Of a DNA stretch of 28,156 nt, positions 8,346 to 15,421 are shown piece after piece (the stretch's first letter is position 1; the number at the start of each line of letters is the position of its first letter). The stretch lies in assembly GCA_964521105.1 (NCBI GenBank), contig CAZFPO010000027.1:1-28156 (forward strand), written 5' to 3'. The notes beneath the pieces were generated by a model, which had not been told where the DNA came from, did no database searches, and saw only the letters and a list, made by a program, of their open reading frames with translations. The stretch comes from JAQUGA01 sp964521105. GTDB lineage: Bacteria; Bacteroidota; Bacteroidia; Bacteroidales; WCHB1-69. A program made the position numbers and the translations under genes.

Positions 8346-9632
8346 ATGCAAGAAGATTTTTTACATCACATTTGGAAATATAAACTTTATGATTTCCAGC
8401 AAATTACAACCGAACAAGGACAGGAAATGAAAATCATTTCACCCGGTTGGCATAACCACGATGCGGGTCCTGATTTTTTAAATGCTCGTATCGAAATTGA
8501 TGGAATACAATGGATTGGAAATGTTGAAATTCATTCATCTTCTGCCGATTGGGAAAAACATGGTCATCATAAAGACCCTACTTATGATAATATTATCCTA
8601 CATGTTGTTTATAATTTCGACGAAAAAAAAGATATACCTGCATTAAAAAACATTCCAGTTCTTTCGTTAAAAAATCGAATTAACAACGAAATGTTCACTC
8701 GCTACTTGCAATTTATGCAATCTAATCAATGGTTGCCTTGCGAAAAACTGATTCATAACATCGACCGTATCCGGTTTGAAATGTGGATTGAGCGTTTACT
8801 TATTGAAAAAATTGAAACAAAAACCGAACTCATATTAAAACGTTTAGAACAAAACATATTTAACTGGGAACAAACGTTTTATGAATTTTTAGCATCAAAT
8901 TTTGGATTTAAAGTAAATAGTATTGGCTTCGAATTGCTTTCAAAATCGCTACCAATTAAATTTATTAACAAACACAAAAACAATCTATTTCAAATTGAAG
9001 CATTACTTTTTGGACAAGCAGGAATGCTTGAGCAGGATTTTAATGAAGATTATCCTCAAAAACTAAAAAATGAATATTTTTTTTTAAAAAACAAATATCA
9101 ACTTAAGCCAATCGAAGGTCATATTTGGAAATATCTTCGTATGCGACCAAATAATTTTCCAAGTATTCGAATTGCTCAATTCGCTTGTTTACTTAATCAG
9201 TCGCATTCGTTATTTTCATCAGTCATTTATGCCGATGCTATACAATCACTCTATAATATTTTTCAGATTAAACCATCACCATACTGGGATAATCATTTTC
9301 AATTAGATAAATCAAGCTCCTTTTCATCAAAAAAATTGGGAAATCAAAGCATTGATTTGTTAATTATTAATACGGTCATTCCATTCCAATTTCTCTATGG
9401 TAAACTAAACGACAATAAAGAGTTAATGAATAAATCGCTCCAATTTATGGATTTTATTAACGGTGAGAAGAACTCAATTACTCAAAATTTTAATAACATT
9501 GGAATAAAATCTACTTCTGCCTACCGTTCACAAGCATTAATTCATTTAAAAAACGAATATTGTTCAAAAAAAAGGTGTCTTGAATGTGCCATTGGCTCGT
9601 CAATAATTAAAACCGAAATATCTAATAAATAA
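8346..9632 (+). CDS. DUF2851 family protein, function unknown
   Basis: A 428-aa soluble protein without signal peptide that matches my memory of the Bacteroidota DUF2851 family. Supporting features are the N-terminal EDFLHHIWKYKLYDF, the block HNHDAGPDFLNARIEI followed by WIGNVEIH (about residues 40-65), SSADWEKHGHHKDP with several His and Asp residues, and a C-terminal Cys cluster C406-x4-C411-x2-C414 that could bind metal. No biochemical function is known to me. I chose ATG 8346, 4 bp after the SDR stop, over the longer in-frame start at 8283, because upstream codons lie wholly inside the SDR gene and the family begins near this Met. The His/Asp-rich N-terminal block could be a hydrolase or nuclease site, but that is speculation. 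Confidence 0.8.
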   Translation: MQEDFLHHIWKYKLYDFQQITTEQGQEMKIISPGWHNHDAGPDFLNARIEIDGIQWIGNVEIHSSSADWEKHGHHKDPTYDNIILHVVYNFDEKKDIPALKNIPVLSLKNRINNEMFTRYLQFMQSNQWLPCEKLIHNIDRIRFEMWIERLLIEKIETKTELILKRLEQNIFNWEQTFYEFLASNFGFKVNSIGFELLSKSLPIKFINKHKNNLFQIEALLFGQAGMLEQDFNEDYPQKLKNEYFFLKNKYQLKPIEGHIWKYLRMRPNNFPSIRIAQFACLLNQSHSLFSSVIYADAIQSLYNIFQIKPSPYWDNHFQLDKSSSFSSKKLGNQSIDLLIINTVIPFQFLYGKLNDNKELMNKSLQFMDFINGEKNSITQNFNNIGIKSTSAYRSQALIHLKNEYCSKKRCLECAIGSSIIKTEISNK

Positions 9633-9705
9633 TATCAGTATACTAAAAAATGTTTTTCACAGTTTAATTCCTTTTCATGAAATTCTAACACTTTATTAAT
9701 ACTCG

Positions 9706-10995
9706 ATGATACGAAACATCATAGGCACCATAAGTTCAAAAATAGCAATAGCTCTAATGACGCTCATTTTAGTAGTTGTGAATGCTAATTATTTTGGAGC
9801 CGAAGGTGTAGGTACCATTGGTTTAGTAATCTTATGCATTAGTATTTTACAATTACTCTCAAGTTTTGCTGGAGGTGGAGCATTAATTTATTTATCGGTT
9901 CATTATCCCATTAAAAAAATGGGTTTGGTATATTTGATTTGGACTACTTTTATTTCCATTTTTGGAGTAATTGTGATGAATTATTTTAACATTATTCCAC
10001 AAAATTTTGATATTCATGTAGCCATTTTATCGTTTTTGTTGTCAATTTATAGTTTTAGTACTTCTATTTTAATTGGACGTGAGAAAATAAAATTATTTAA
10101 TATTATTTCGCTTTTTCAAATCGTAATTTTGTTAAGTGGAGTTTTGGTTTTGTATAATATTTTTTCGCTAAACGATCTCCACATTTACTTTTATTCGTTG
10201 TATGCGGCGTACGGAATTTCGGCAATCATTTCTACTTTCATAAGCTTTAAGTTCTTCGAAAATGGTAAAACTGAACATTTTAAAAAAGTTACTATCGAAA
10301 TGTTTAAATATGGCTCGTACGTCTTCGCTGCATCTTTTATGCAACTGATGAACTATCGCCTCTCCTATTTTTTCATTGATCAATTTGGAAGTCGAGCTAC
10401 CTTAGGAATCTACGATTCAGGAATAAAATTATCCGAAGGTATTTGGCTTATTCCTAAGAGTTTAGCACTAGTTGAATACTCCAAAGTAAGTAATTCAAAC
10501 GATAAAGTGTTTAACATTAAACTAGCTATAAGTTTTGTTAAGGTAGCTTTTTTGATTACCATTGTTGCGGTTGGATTTCTTTGTTTAATTCCCGAAAATT
10601 GGTTCACCCTTGTTTTAGGTAAAGATTTCACTGGAATTAAATATGGAATAATTTCTATTTCATTAGGAATTGTAACATTTTCGATTTCCATAATTCTGAG
10701 TCATTATTTTTCGGGAATTGGAAAAATCTATCACAATACCATCAGCTCAGGAATTGGATTGATCCTTACTGTTAGTCTTAACTTATTGTTTATTCAAGAT
10801 GCTTTTCAACAAGGAATGTACACAGGACTAATAACAGCAGGAGTAATAACTTCAGTATCTTATATTTTCGGCACTTTGTATCAATTTATTATTTTTGTTC
10901 GACTGAATTCAATTTCCATACTAAAATTTATTCCAAACAAAGCTGACATTGATTTAGTGAAAAACACAATAAATCAAATTATTAACAGAAAATAA
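9706..10995 (+). CDS. Polysaccharide/oligosaccharide flippase-like membrane protein (MOP superfamily)
   Basis: A 429-aa, very hydrophobic protein with about 12 predicted membrane helices spread over its whole length, beginning at residue 4. The N-terminal block NANYFGAEGVGTIGLVILC is typical of polysaccharide-biosynthesis (Wzx/PST-type) proteins of the MOP superfamily, where the YFGxxxxG region follows the first helix. Such proteins flip lipid-linked glycans across the inner membrane. No glycosyltransferase or polymerase gene is adjacent, so the substrate is unknown. The gene starts 73 bp after the DUF2851 gene and is followed after 4 bp by the asparaginase-like gene, suggesting co-transcription with the latter. 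Assignment to the superfamily is good; the exact cargo is not inferable. Confidence 0.8.
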   Translation: MIRNIIGTISSKIAIALMTLILVVVNANYFGAEGVGTIGLVILCISILQLLSSFAGGGALIYLSVHYPIKKMGLVYLIWTTFISIFGVIVMNYFNIIPQNFDIHVAILSFLLSIYSFSTSILIGREKIKLFNIISLFQIVILLSGVLVLYNIFSLNDLHIYFYSLYAAYGISAIISTFISFKFFENGKTEHFKKVTIEMFKYGSYVFAASFMQLMNYRLSYFFIDQFGSRATLGIYDSGIKLSEGIWLIPKSLALVEYSKVSNSNDKVFNIKLAISFVKVAFLITIVAVGFLCLIPENWFTLVLGKDFTGIKYGIISISLGIVTFSISIILSHYFSGIGKIYHNTISSGIGLILTVSLNLLFIQDAFQQGMYTGLITAGVITSVSYIFGTLYQFIIFVRLNSISILKFIPNKADIDLVKNTINQIINRK

Positions 10996-10999
10996 TTAA

Positions 11000-11455
11000 A
11001 TGAATCGACCAATATTATTAATTCAAACTGGTGGCACTATCGACAAAAAATATCCTCAAAAAGCGAATGCTTACGGTTTTGAAATTGAAGAAGCGGCATT
11101 TCACCGAATATTAAACAAAGCAAACGTTGCATTTGATTTTGAAACCATAACACTTTGTCGAAAAGATAGCCAAGAGATTAATTTAGAGGATATAGAACGG
11201 TTGATTAATATTTGTTCAAACACAAATCATAGTAAAATTATCATAACACATGGTACTGATACAATAAATTTAACAGCTAAATATCTCACTAAAATTAAAG
11301 ACAAAGCAATTATACTAACTGGCTCATATTTACCCGAATGTGTTAAAAACAGTGATGCCGATTTTAATTTGGGGGTTGCTTGCGGTGCAATATGTTTTAT
11401 TCCTAATGGGATTTACGTTGCATTAAAAGGTGTCGTTCAAAAAATTGATTCATAA
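11000..11455 (+). CDS. Single-domain asparaginase-like protein (N-terminal half only)
   Basis: The 151-aa protein carries the L-asparaginase N-terminal signatures: TGGTI at residues 10-14, with the nucleophile-type Thr13, and THGTDT at 83-88, with Thr86-Asp87. The strand IILTGSYLPEC follows at about 104-114. Full-length bacterial asparaginases are around 330 aa; this one stops (YVALKGVVQKIDS) where the first domain would end, so the C-terminal domain is absent. The stop is followed by an intergenic region and a different gene, and I see no leftover C-terminal half. Short asparaginase-domain proteins of this size occur, as far as I remember, in Bacteroidota, so this may be a natural family rather than a pseudogene. 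It starts 4 bp after the flippase gene. Activity is uncertain. Confidence 0.8.
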   Translation: MNRPILLIQTGGTIDKKYPQKANAYGFEIEEAAFHRILNKANVAFDFETITLCRKDSQEINLEDIERLINICSNTNHSKIIITHGTDTINLTAKYLTKIKDKAIILTGSYLPECVKNSDADFNLGVACGAICFIPNGIYVALKGVVQKIDS

Positions 11456-11527
11456 TATTTTTTTAAAGCAGTATCTAAGCAATAAAACAATAAATTTTGA
11501 GTTATTAATAAGTTAAATTTTGTGTGT

Positions 11528-12298
11528 ATGAAATATCATTACTTTACTTTTTTACGCTATATTTTAAGTTTTATTGGGTTTTTAATAGGTTTTTCTTCGA
11601 AAGTATTAGCCCAGTACGGTGCACCAGTAAACTATTTTAAGATTAATGGAAACATTAAATCCGAAATTTGTAATGAAAATTTACCTGGAATATCAATTAA
11701 AATTGAAGATCCTTCTTTAAGTCAAGTGTATCATCAAGTTTCCGACGAAAATGGAAATTTTACCTTAACAGTCGAAACTGATTGGAATAATAAATATCTA
11801 AAATTTACATACACAGATATTGACGGCACCGAAAATCACGGCGAATATTTACCGCAAACGTTAACGTATCAACTTACACGACAAAACATTATCAATGTAA
11901 GCCTCCCCCATTCAGGTCGTCCACCATGCTACCCCGACGACACTAAACTTACCTTGCCTTCAGATACTATAAATAATAATAAGTTCGAAATAAAATGCCC
12001 ATCAAAAGAAACTACTAACGAGCAACCAAGCGAGACTAAATTTTTCGATGCCATTTTATATCCAAATCCCAATGACGGCTGTTTTTATTTGAGATTTACA
12101 ATCGAATTTGAAAGCAAAGTTAAGATGATAATATTAAATTCTTCCGGTCAAGTGGTTATGAATGATGAATTTAATGTAACGGATAATAAGCAAGAGAAGA
12201 AATTTAACATCGAAGGTTTAGCCACAGGTTCTTACATTTTGAGTTTGAACGACGGAAGAAAAACTATTAGTAAAAATTTTATTGTGCAAAAAAGATAA
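11528..12298 (+). CDS. Exported carboxypeptidase-regulatory-like protein with YGAP motif and T9SS sorting domain
   Basis: 256 aa. Residues 1-28 form a signal peptide (cleavage predicted after VLA), so the mature protein begins almost at once with Gln-Tyr30-Gly-Ala-Pro. About 36-127 resembles a carboxypeptidase-regulatory-like beta-sandwich (FKINGNI...ISDENGNF-type pattern). A polar linker follows, and 176-256 looks like a type A T9SS C-terminal sorting domain with YPNP at 178-181, a Gly-rich GLATGSYIL block and a basic end. ATG 11528 is preferred over in-frame GTG 11522. It opens the radical SAM cluster, 2 bp before the first lipoprotein gene. Its YGA-x3-YF segment matches the Tyr-Gly motif of the lipoproteins, so it is probably another substrate. 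From memory, radical SAM-associated lipoproteins of other Bacteroidota carry the same motif before a similar domain. Confidence 0.8.
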   Translation: MKYHYFTFLRYILSFIGFLIGFSSKVLAQYGAPVNYFKINGNIKSEICNENLPGISIKIEDPSLSQVYHQVSDENGNFTLTVETDWNNKYLKFTYTDIDGTENHGEYLPQTLTYQLTRQNIINVSLPHSGRPPCYPDDTKLTLPSDTINNNKFEIKCPSKETTNEQPSETKFFDAILYPNPNDGCFYLRFTIEFESKVKMIILNSSGQVVMNDEFNVTDNKQEKKFNIEGLATGSYILSLNDGRKTISKNFIVQKR

Positions 12299-12300
12299 GA

Positions 12301-12510
12301 ATGAAATTTCACCCAAAATATTTACGATTTTCGCTACTTATATTTGGGTTTGTATTTTTTGTCATCAGTGGATGCAAAAAGTCGGAAGATGATTCAAAAG
12401 ATGGTGGAATTGCTCCAATGTATGGCGTTCAAGAGAAAAATTTTAAAAAATTTGAGCAGAAAGAAGATTTAAAAACTGAAAAAATTGATTCCTTAAATGA
12501 AATTTATTAA
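12301..12510 (+). CDS. Small lipoprotein 1 of the radical SAM cluster
   Basis: 69 aa. The N-terminal charged/hydrophobic segment ends in a lipobox ISGC with Cys25, followed by an acidic run (KKSEDDSKD) resembling the surface-export signals described for some Bacteroidota lipoproteins; this is tentative. A short linker leads to the shared motif Tyr41-Gly-Val with Phe at Tyr+7, then a Lys/Glu-rich tail. The linker between Cys and Tyr is only 15 residues, the second shortest in the set. It starts 2 bp after the T9SS gene and its TAA overlaps the next ATG by 1 bp (TAATG). I interpret it as a substrate of the radical SAM enzyme encoded at 14324-15421; that is inference from clustering and the shared motif. 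Confidence 0.75.
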   Translation: MKFHPKYLRFSLLIFGFVFFVISGCKKSEDDSKDGGIAPMYGVQEKNFKKFEQKEDLKTEKIDSLNEIY

Positions 12511-12704
12511 TGAATTTATCAATAAATATTAAAATCTTTTTTCCAAAAATTGCACTTCTAATATTGGGGTTAACCCTACTAATATTAAGTTCATGTCGTC
12601 CCAGAAAAACTGTTATAAAACCCCTTTATGGAGTGGTAAGTAATTACACACAAGCTAATTTGACCACCAGTTTTTTAGCAAACAAAAAAAACATTCGATT
12701 ATGA
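12510..12704 (+). CDS. Small lipoprotein 2 of the radical SAM cluster
   Basis: 64 aa, the shortest member. The hydrophobic N-terminus is followed by lipobox LSSC with Cys29, then only ten residues (RPRKTVIKPL) before Tyr40-Gly-Val and a Tyr at +6. Because the linker is nearly absent, this member defines the minimal unit: lipid anchor, motif and a 22-residue tail. The start ATG overlaps the previous stop (TAATG) and its TGA overlaps the next start as ATGA, so translation is probably coupled on both sides. It would be too short to be called reliably in isolation; the cluster context makes it convincing. Confidence 0.7.
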   Translation: MNLSINIKIFFPKIALLILGLTLLILSSCRPRKTVIKPLYGVVSNYTQANLTTSFLANKKNIRL

Positions 12705-12994
12705 GAAATGTTGCTTTAAAATTTCAAATGAAATTCAATAAAAGTCTTGTATTTTTATTGGGAATTTTATTTGTTTTTTTGAGTGGATGTCGTTTTCACC
12801 AAACCAAAACCGGTAAAAATGAGAAAAATTCGGTTTCGCAAGAAAACAATAGTATTATAATAAAAGACTCTGTCATCACAAAATCAGACACTTTAAATAA
12901 AAATTTACAACAAAAAGCGGATAGCATCGCTCCTGTATATAACCCTCGATACGAAGTTCAACCGCTTTATGGTGTAAAGCCTAACATTCATTAA
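12701..12994 (+). CDS. Small lipoprotein 3 of the radical SAM cluster
   Basis: 97 aa from the ATG that overlaps the previous stop (ATGA); an internal Met at residue 10 would also give an acceptable signal peptide. The lipobox is LSGC with Cys30. A long Ser/Thr/Lys/Asn/Asp-rich linker of 59 residues follows, then VQPLYGVKPNIH at the very C-terminus, with Tyr90 in the motif. Seven residues upstream there is an additional Tyr (YNPRYEV region, about 80-86) that may be a degenerate second motif. It is separated from the next gene by 41 bp, the largest gap within the lipoprotein array. Function is inferred only from clustering. Confidence 0.75.
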   Translation: MRNVALKFQMKFNKSLVFLLGILFVFLSGCRFHQTKTGKNEKNSVSQENNSIIIKDSVITKSDTLNKNLQQKADSIAPVYNPRYEVQPLYGVKPNIH

Positions 12995-13035
12995 ATTTTA
13001 AAAAAAGGATTTCAATTAATTAAAATCGCTTGAAT

Positions 13036-13359
13036 ATGAGTATTTGGTTAAAAAAGGTAAGATTGTCGTATTATAAAACAATGATTTATGTTTTTGGAAC
13101 AACATTTATTCTTTTAAGTGCATGCAAATCAAAAAATCCTACAACTACTGATACTCCCCAAATCAATCCAATTGATAGTGGTATTACTAAAAGCGATTCA
13201 ACCAAAACAACTAACGGCACCCTTGTTGCTCCAAGTAAAAAAGTAAAAAAAGACAGTATTATTAAACCAAAAACAATTCGGGTTATTAATGATGTTAAAG
13301 CTGAATATGGTGTAGAACCATATTATTACGAAAAAATGGAAAAAAACACGAATGAGTAA
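13036..13359 (+). CDS. Small lipoprotein 4 of the radical SAM cluster
   Basis: 107 aa from ATG 13036; an in-frame TTG two codons earlier (13030) is less likely. The N-terminus contains RLSYYKTMIYVFG, then lipobox LSAC with Cys30 and the CKSKNP sequence that is also found in members 5 (CKSKN) and 7, so these three are close paralogs. The linker is Thr/Ser/Lys-rich. The motif is Tyr91-Gly-Val followed by EPYYYE, with aromatics at Tyr+5 to +7. Spacing to the next gene is 12 bp. Confidence 0.75.
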   Translation: MSIWLKKVRLSYYKTMIYVFGTTFILLSACKSKNPTTTDTPQINPIDSGITKSDSTKTTNGTLVAPSKKVKKDSIIKPKTIRVINDVKAEYGVEPYYYEKMEKNTNE

Positions 13360-13371
13360 GATATTGATATA

Positions 13372-13644
13372 ATGATTAAAAAGGAAATAAAATATTACAA
13401 AATAGTCTCTTATTTATTAAGTGTTGGATTTATTATCATAAGTGGTTGCAAATCAAAAAATGTCGAAACAAGCGAATCAATCAAATACAAAAACAAACCC
13501 AATAAAAACCTCATTGACACATCAGCTATAAATAATTGTCAGGCAATTTATGGGGTTTTACAAATCATCTATCAACCTTTTGAAAAAGATGATTACCTTT
13601 CACCTAATAATGAACCCAATGAGCCTTTATTTGATGAGAAATAA
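13372..13644 (+). CDS. Small lipoprotein 5 of the radical SAM cluster
   Basis: 90 aa. Lys-rich N-terminus with the YYK signature, lipobox ISGC with Cys26 and the CKSKN start of the mature protein. The motif IYGVLQIIY has Tyr60 and a Tyr at +7, and unlike most members it is followed by a long acidic/Pro/Asn tail (about 24 residues). A second Cys at residue 56, four before the motif Tyr, is unique in the set and could form a cross-link or be a modification site. It follows lipoprotein 4 by 12 bp and precedes lipoprotein 6 by 9 bp. Confidence 0.75.
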   Translation: MIKKEIKYYKIVSYLLSVGFIIISGCKSKNVETSESIKYKNKPNKNLIDTSAINNCQAIYGVLQIIYQPFEKDDYLSPNNEPNEPLFDEK

Positions 13645-13653
13645 TGTAACCAA

Positions 13654-13911
13654 ATGAATAAAAAAAATCAAATAAAAATTTTTAAAACATTCCAATTTCT
13701 GCTTGGAATTATTTTTTTATTCCTCAGTGGTTGTAAAACAAAATTTGTTGAACCAAAAGATGTAAATAACAGCGACAAAGCAAAAGATAAAAAATCGTCA
13801 ATGACAATTGATACAACATCTATAAACATAATACAAGCCGAGTATGGTGTAATCATTAACGTTTACAAACCTATTGAAAAAGAACCAGATACACCATTTA
13901 TTGACGAATAA
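13654..13911 (+). CDS. Small lipoprotein 6 of the radical SAM cluster
   Basis: 85 aa. Signal segment with lipobox LSGC (Cys27), a 36-residue polar linker, the motif EYGVIINVY with Tyr64 and Tyr at +7, and an acidic C-terminus (FIDE). The tail pattern YKPIEKE parallels YQPFEKD of lipoprotein 5, so these two adjacent genes look like a recent tandem duplication whose linkers have since diverged. The gap to lipoprotein 7 is 12 bp. Confidence 0.75.
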   Translation: MNKKNQIKIFKTFQFLLGIIFLFLSGCKTKFVEPKDVNNSDKAKDKKSSMTIDTTSINIIQAEYGVIINVYKPIEKEPDTPFIDE

Positions 13912-13923
13912 AAAATAGATATT

Positions 13924-14322
13924 ATGAGAATACATTTTAAAACAGTTCGTATAAAATATTACAAATCCTTAGTCTATTTTTTCGGTATGAGTTTTTTAGT
14001 CATAAGTGGGTGTAAATCGAAAAATCCAAATGATTCAAAATCTACACATGTCGACACACTTAATTTAAACACAGAAATTGTCTCGAAAACGGATTCAATT
14101 AAAAATAATTCAATAGATAATACAAAAACTGTAATTGAGCAGAGTAGAAAAAAGCTAAAAACCAAAAAACCCAAAGCAAAAACTGACACTTCTGTTGTAA
14201 AAAGTAAACCACATTCACCTTCCGAGAATCCTTTAATGCGTCCTGTAACAGCTTATGGAATTCAACAAAACGAATACAAAGTAATTGCACCTTCCGAAAC
14301 AAAGAATCCTAACGAAAAATAG
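13924..14322 (+). CDS. Small lipoprotein 7 of the radical SAM cluster
   Basis: 132 aa, the longest member. The N-terminus (VRIKYYKSLVYFFG) and CKSKNP after lipobox ISGC (Cys30) closely match lipoprotein 4. An 80-residue linker rich in Ser, Thr, Lys and Asn, with a Lys-dense stretch (about 75-95), separates the anchor from the motif AYGIQQNEY (Tyr111, Tyr at +7). This is the only lipoprotein with Ile rather than Val after Gly. Only one base separates its stop from the ATG of the radical SAM gene, which places substrate and enzyme under common expression. Confidence 0.78.
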   Translation: MRIHFKTVRIKYYKSLVYFFGMSFLVISGCKSKNPNDSKSTHVDTLNLNTEIVSKTDSIKNNSIDNTKTVIEQSRKKLKTKKPKAKTDTSVVKSKPHSPSENPLMRPVTAYGIQQNEYKVIAPSETKNPNEK

Positions 14323-14323
14323 C

Positions 14324-15421
14324 ATGAAATCAAAAAAAGCATATCATCCCTCCTTTCGACAGCGAATGTCGTTAAATGTTTTAAAAAAATATTTAGATGT
14401 TGAGGCAAAAGTTCACGATTTAACCTATTTATTTTGGGAATGTACTGTAAGATGCAATATCCGCTGTATTCATTGTGGAAGCGATTGTCGTAGCGATGGC
14501 AAAACCATCGATATGCCAGCAGAAGATTTTTTAAAAGTTACGAACGAGGTTAGAAAAAAATACAATCCCAATAAAGTAATGATTGTTCTTACTGGTGGCG
14601 AGCCATTGATGAGAAATGATTTGGAAGAGGTAGGATTAGCGCTTTATAAGCAAGGCTATCCTTGGGGAATGGTAACAAATGGTTTGGCTTTAACACCTGA
14701 GCGGTTTAAAAATTTATTACAGTCGGGATTGCGTTCCATTACAGTAAGTTTAGATGGTCTGGAAAATGAACACAATTGGCTAAGAGGTTCATCTGTTTCG
14801 TTTAACAAAGCGGTTGAAGCAATTAAAACAATAGTATCTAATCAAACCGATATTGCATTTGATGTAGCAACTTGCATTAATTCTCGAAATTTTGATCAGT
14901 TAAACGAAATTAAAAATCTATTAATACGACTAGGGGTAAAATTTTGGCGAATTTTCACTATTTCGCCAATTGGCAGAGCAAAGGAAAATCCTGAATTACA
15001 CATCTCCGATGAACAATTTTTATCGTTGATGAAGTTTATTGAGTCAACTCGCGAAGAGGCAAAAATTATTGCTTCGTTTGGTTGCGAAGGATTTTTAGGC
15101 AGTTTTGAAGGAAAAGTTCGCGATGGTTATTACATGTGTCGTGCGGGAATTAATATTGCTTCGGTTTTAAATGATGGTTCAATATCGGCATGTCCTAACA
15201 ATAGCCATAAAGTTGTTCAAGGTAATATTTATAAAGATGATTTTATGGAGGTTTGGAACAATCGATTTGGCATTATGCGGAACCGAAGTTGGACAAAAGT
15301 TGGATTGTGCGAACATTGTGAAGTTTTTGATTGGTGCCGTGGCAATGGTTTGCATCTCCGCGACTTAGAAAATAATACGGTAATGCGATGTCATTATCAA
15401 ATGATAAATGACGGAAATTAA
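14324..15421 (+). CDS. Radical SAM/SPASM protein, predicted maturase of the adjacent lipoproteins
   Basis: 365 aa, cytoplasmic. The radical SAM [4Fe-4S] motif is C44-x3-C48-x2-C51 (CNIRCIHC), embedded in extra cysteines C40 and C55; GGEP for SAM binding is at 91-94. The C-terminal region has a SPASM-type set of cysteines (C254, C272, C290, C329, C332, C338, C356) that would bind auxiliary Fe-S clusters, as in peptide-modifying enzymes such as PqqE and AlbA. ATG 14324 lies one base after the last lipoprotein stop; the longer frame from 14285 would overlap that gene. From memory this matches a Bacteroidota radical SAM/SPASM family that co-occurs with putative lipoproteins (TIGR04133 with TIGR04134), but I have not been able to check. 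The reaction is unknown; modification at the shared Tyr-Gly motif is my inference. Confidence 0.88.
   Translation: MKSKKAYHPSFRQRMSLNVLKKYLDVEAKVHDLTYLFWECTVRCNIRCIHCGSDCRSDGKTIDMPAEDFLKVTNEVRKKYNPNKVMIVLTGGEPLMRNDLEEVGLALYKQGYPWGMVTNGLALTPERFKNLLQSGLRSITVSLDGLENEHNWLRGSSVSFNKAVEAIKTIVSNQTDIAFDVATCINSRNFDQLNEIKNLLIRLGVKFWRIFTISPIGRAKENPELHISDEQFLSLMKFIESTREEAKIIASFGCEGFLGSFEGKVRDGYYMCRAGINIASVLNDGSISACPNNSHKVVQGNIYKDDFMEVWNNRFGIMRNRSWTKVGLCEHCEVFDWCRGNGLHLRDLENNTVMRCHYQMINDGN

Noticed and set aside
11491..11522. Two TAAATTTTG sequences upstream of the radical SAM cluster, considered as promoter boxes
   Set aside because: They have one base too many compared with TAnnTTTG and no correctly spaced -33 element. 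They remain possible, but I do not list them.
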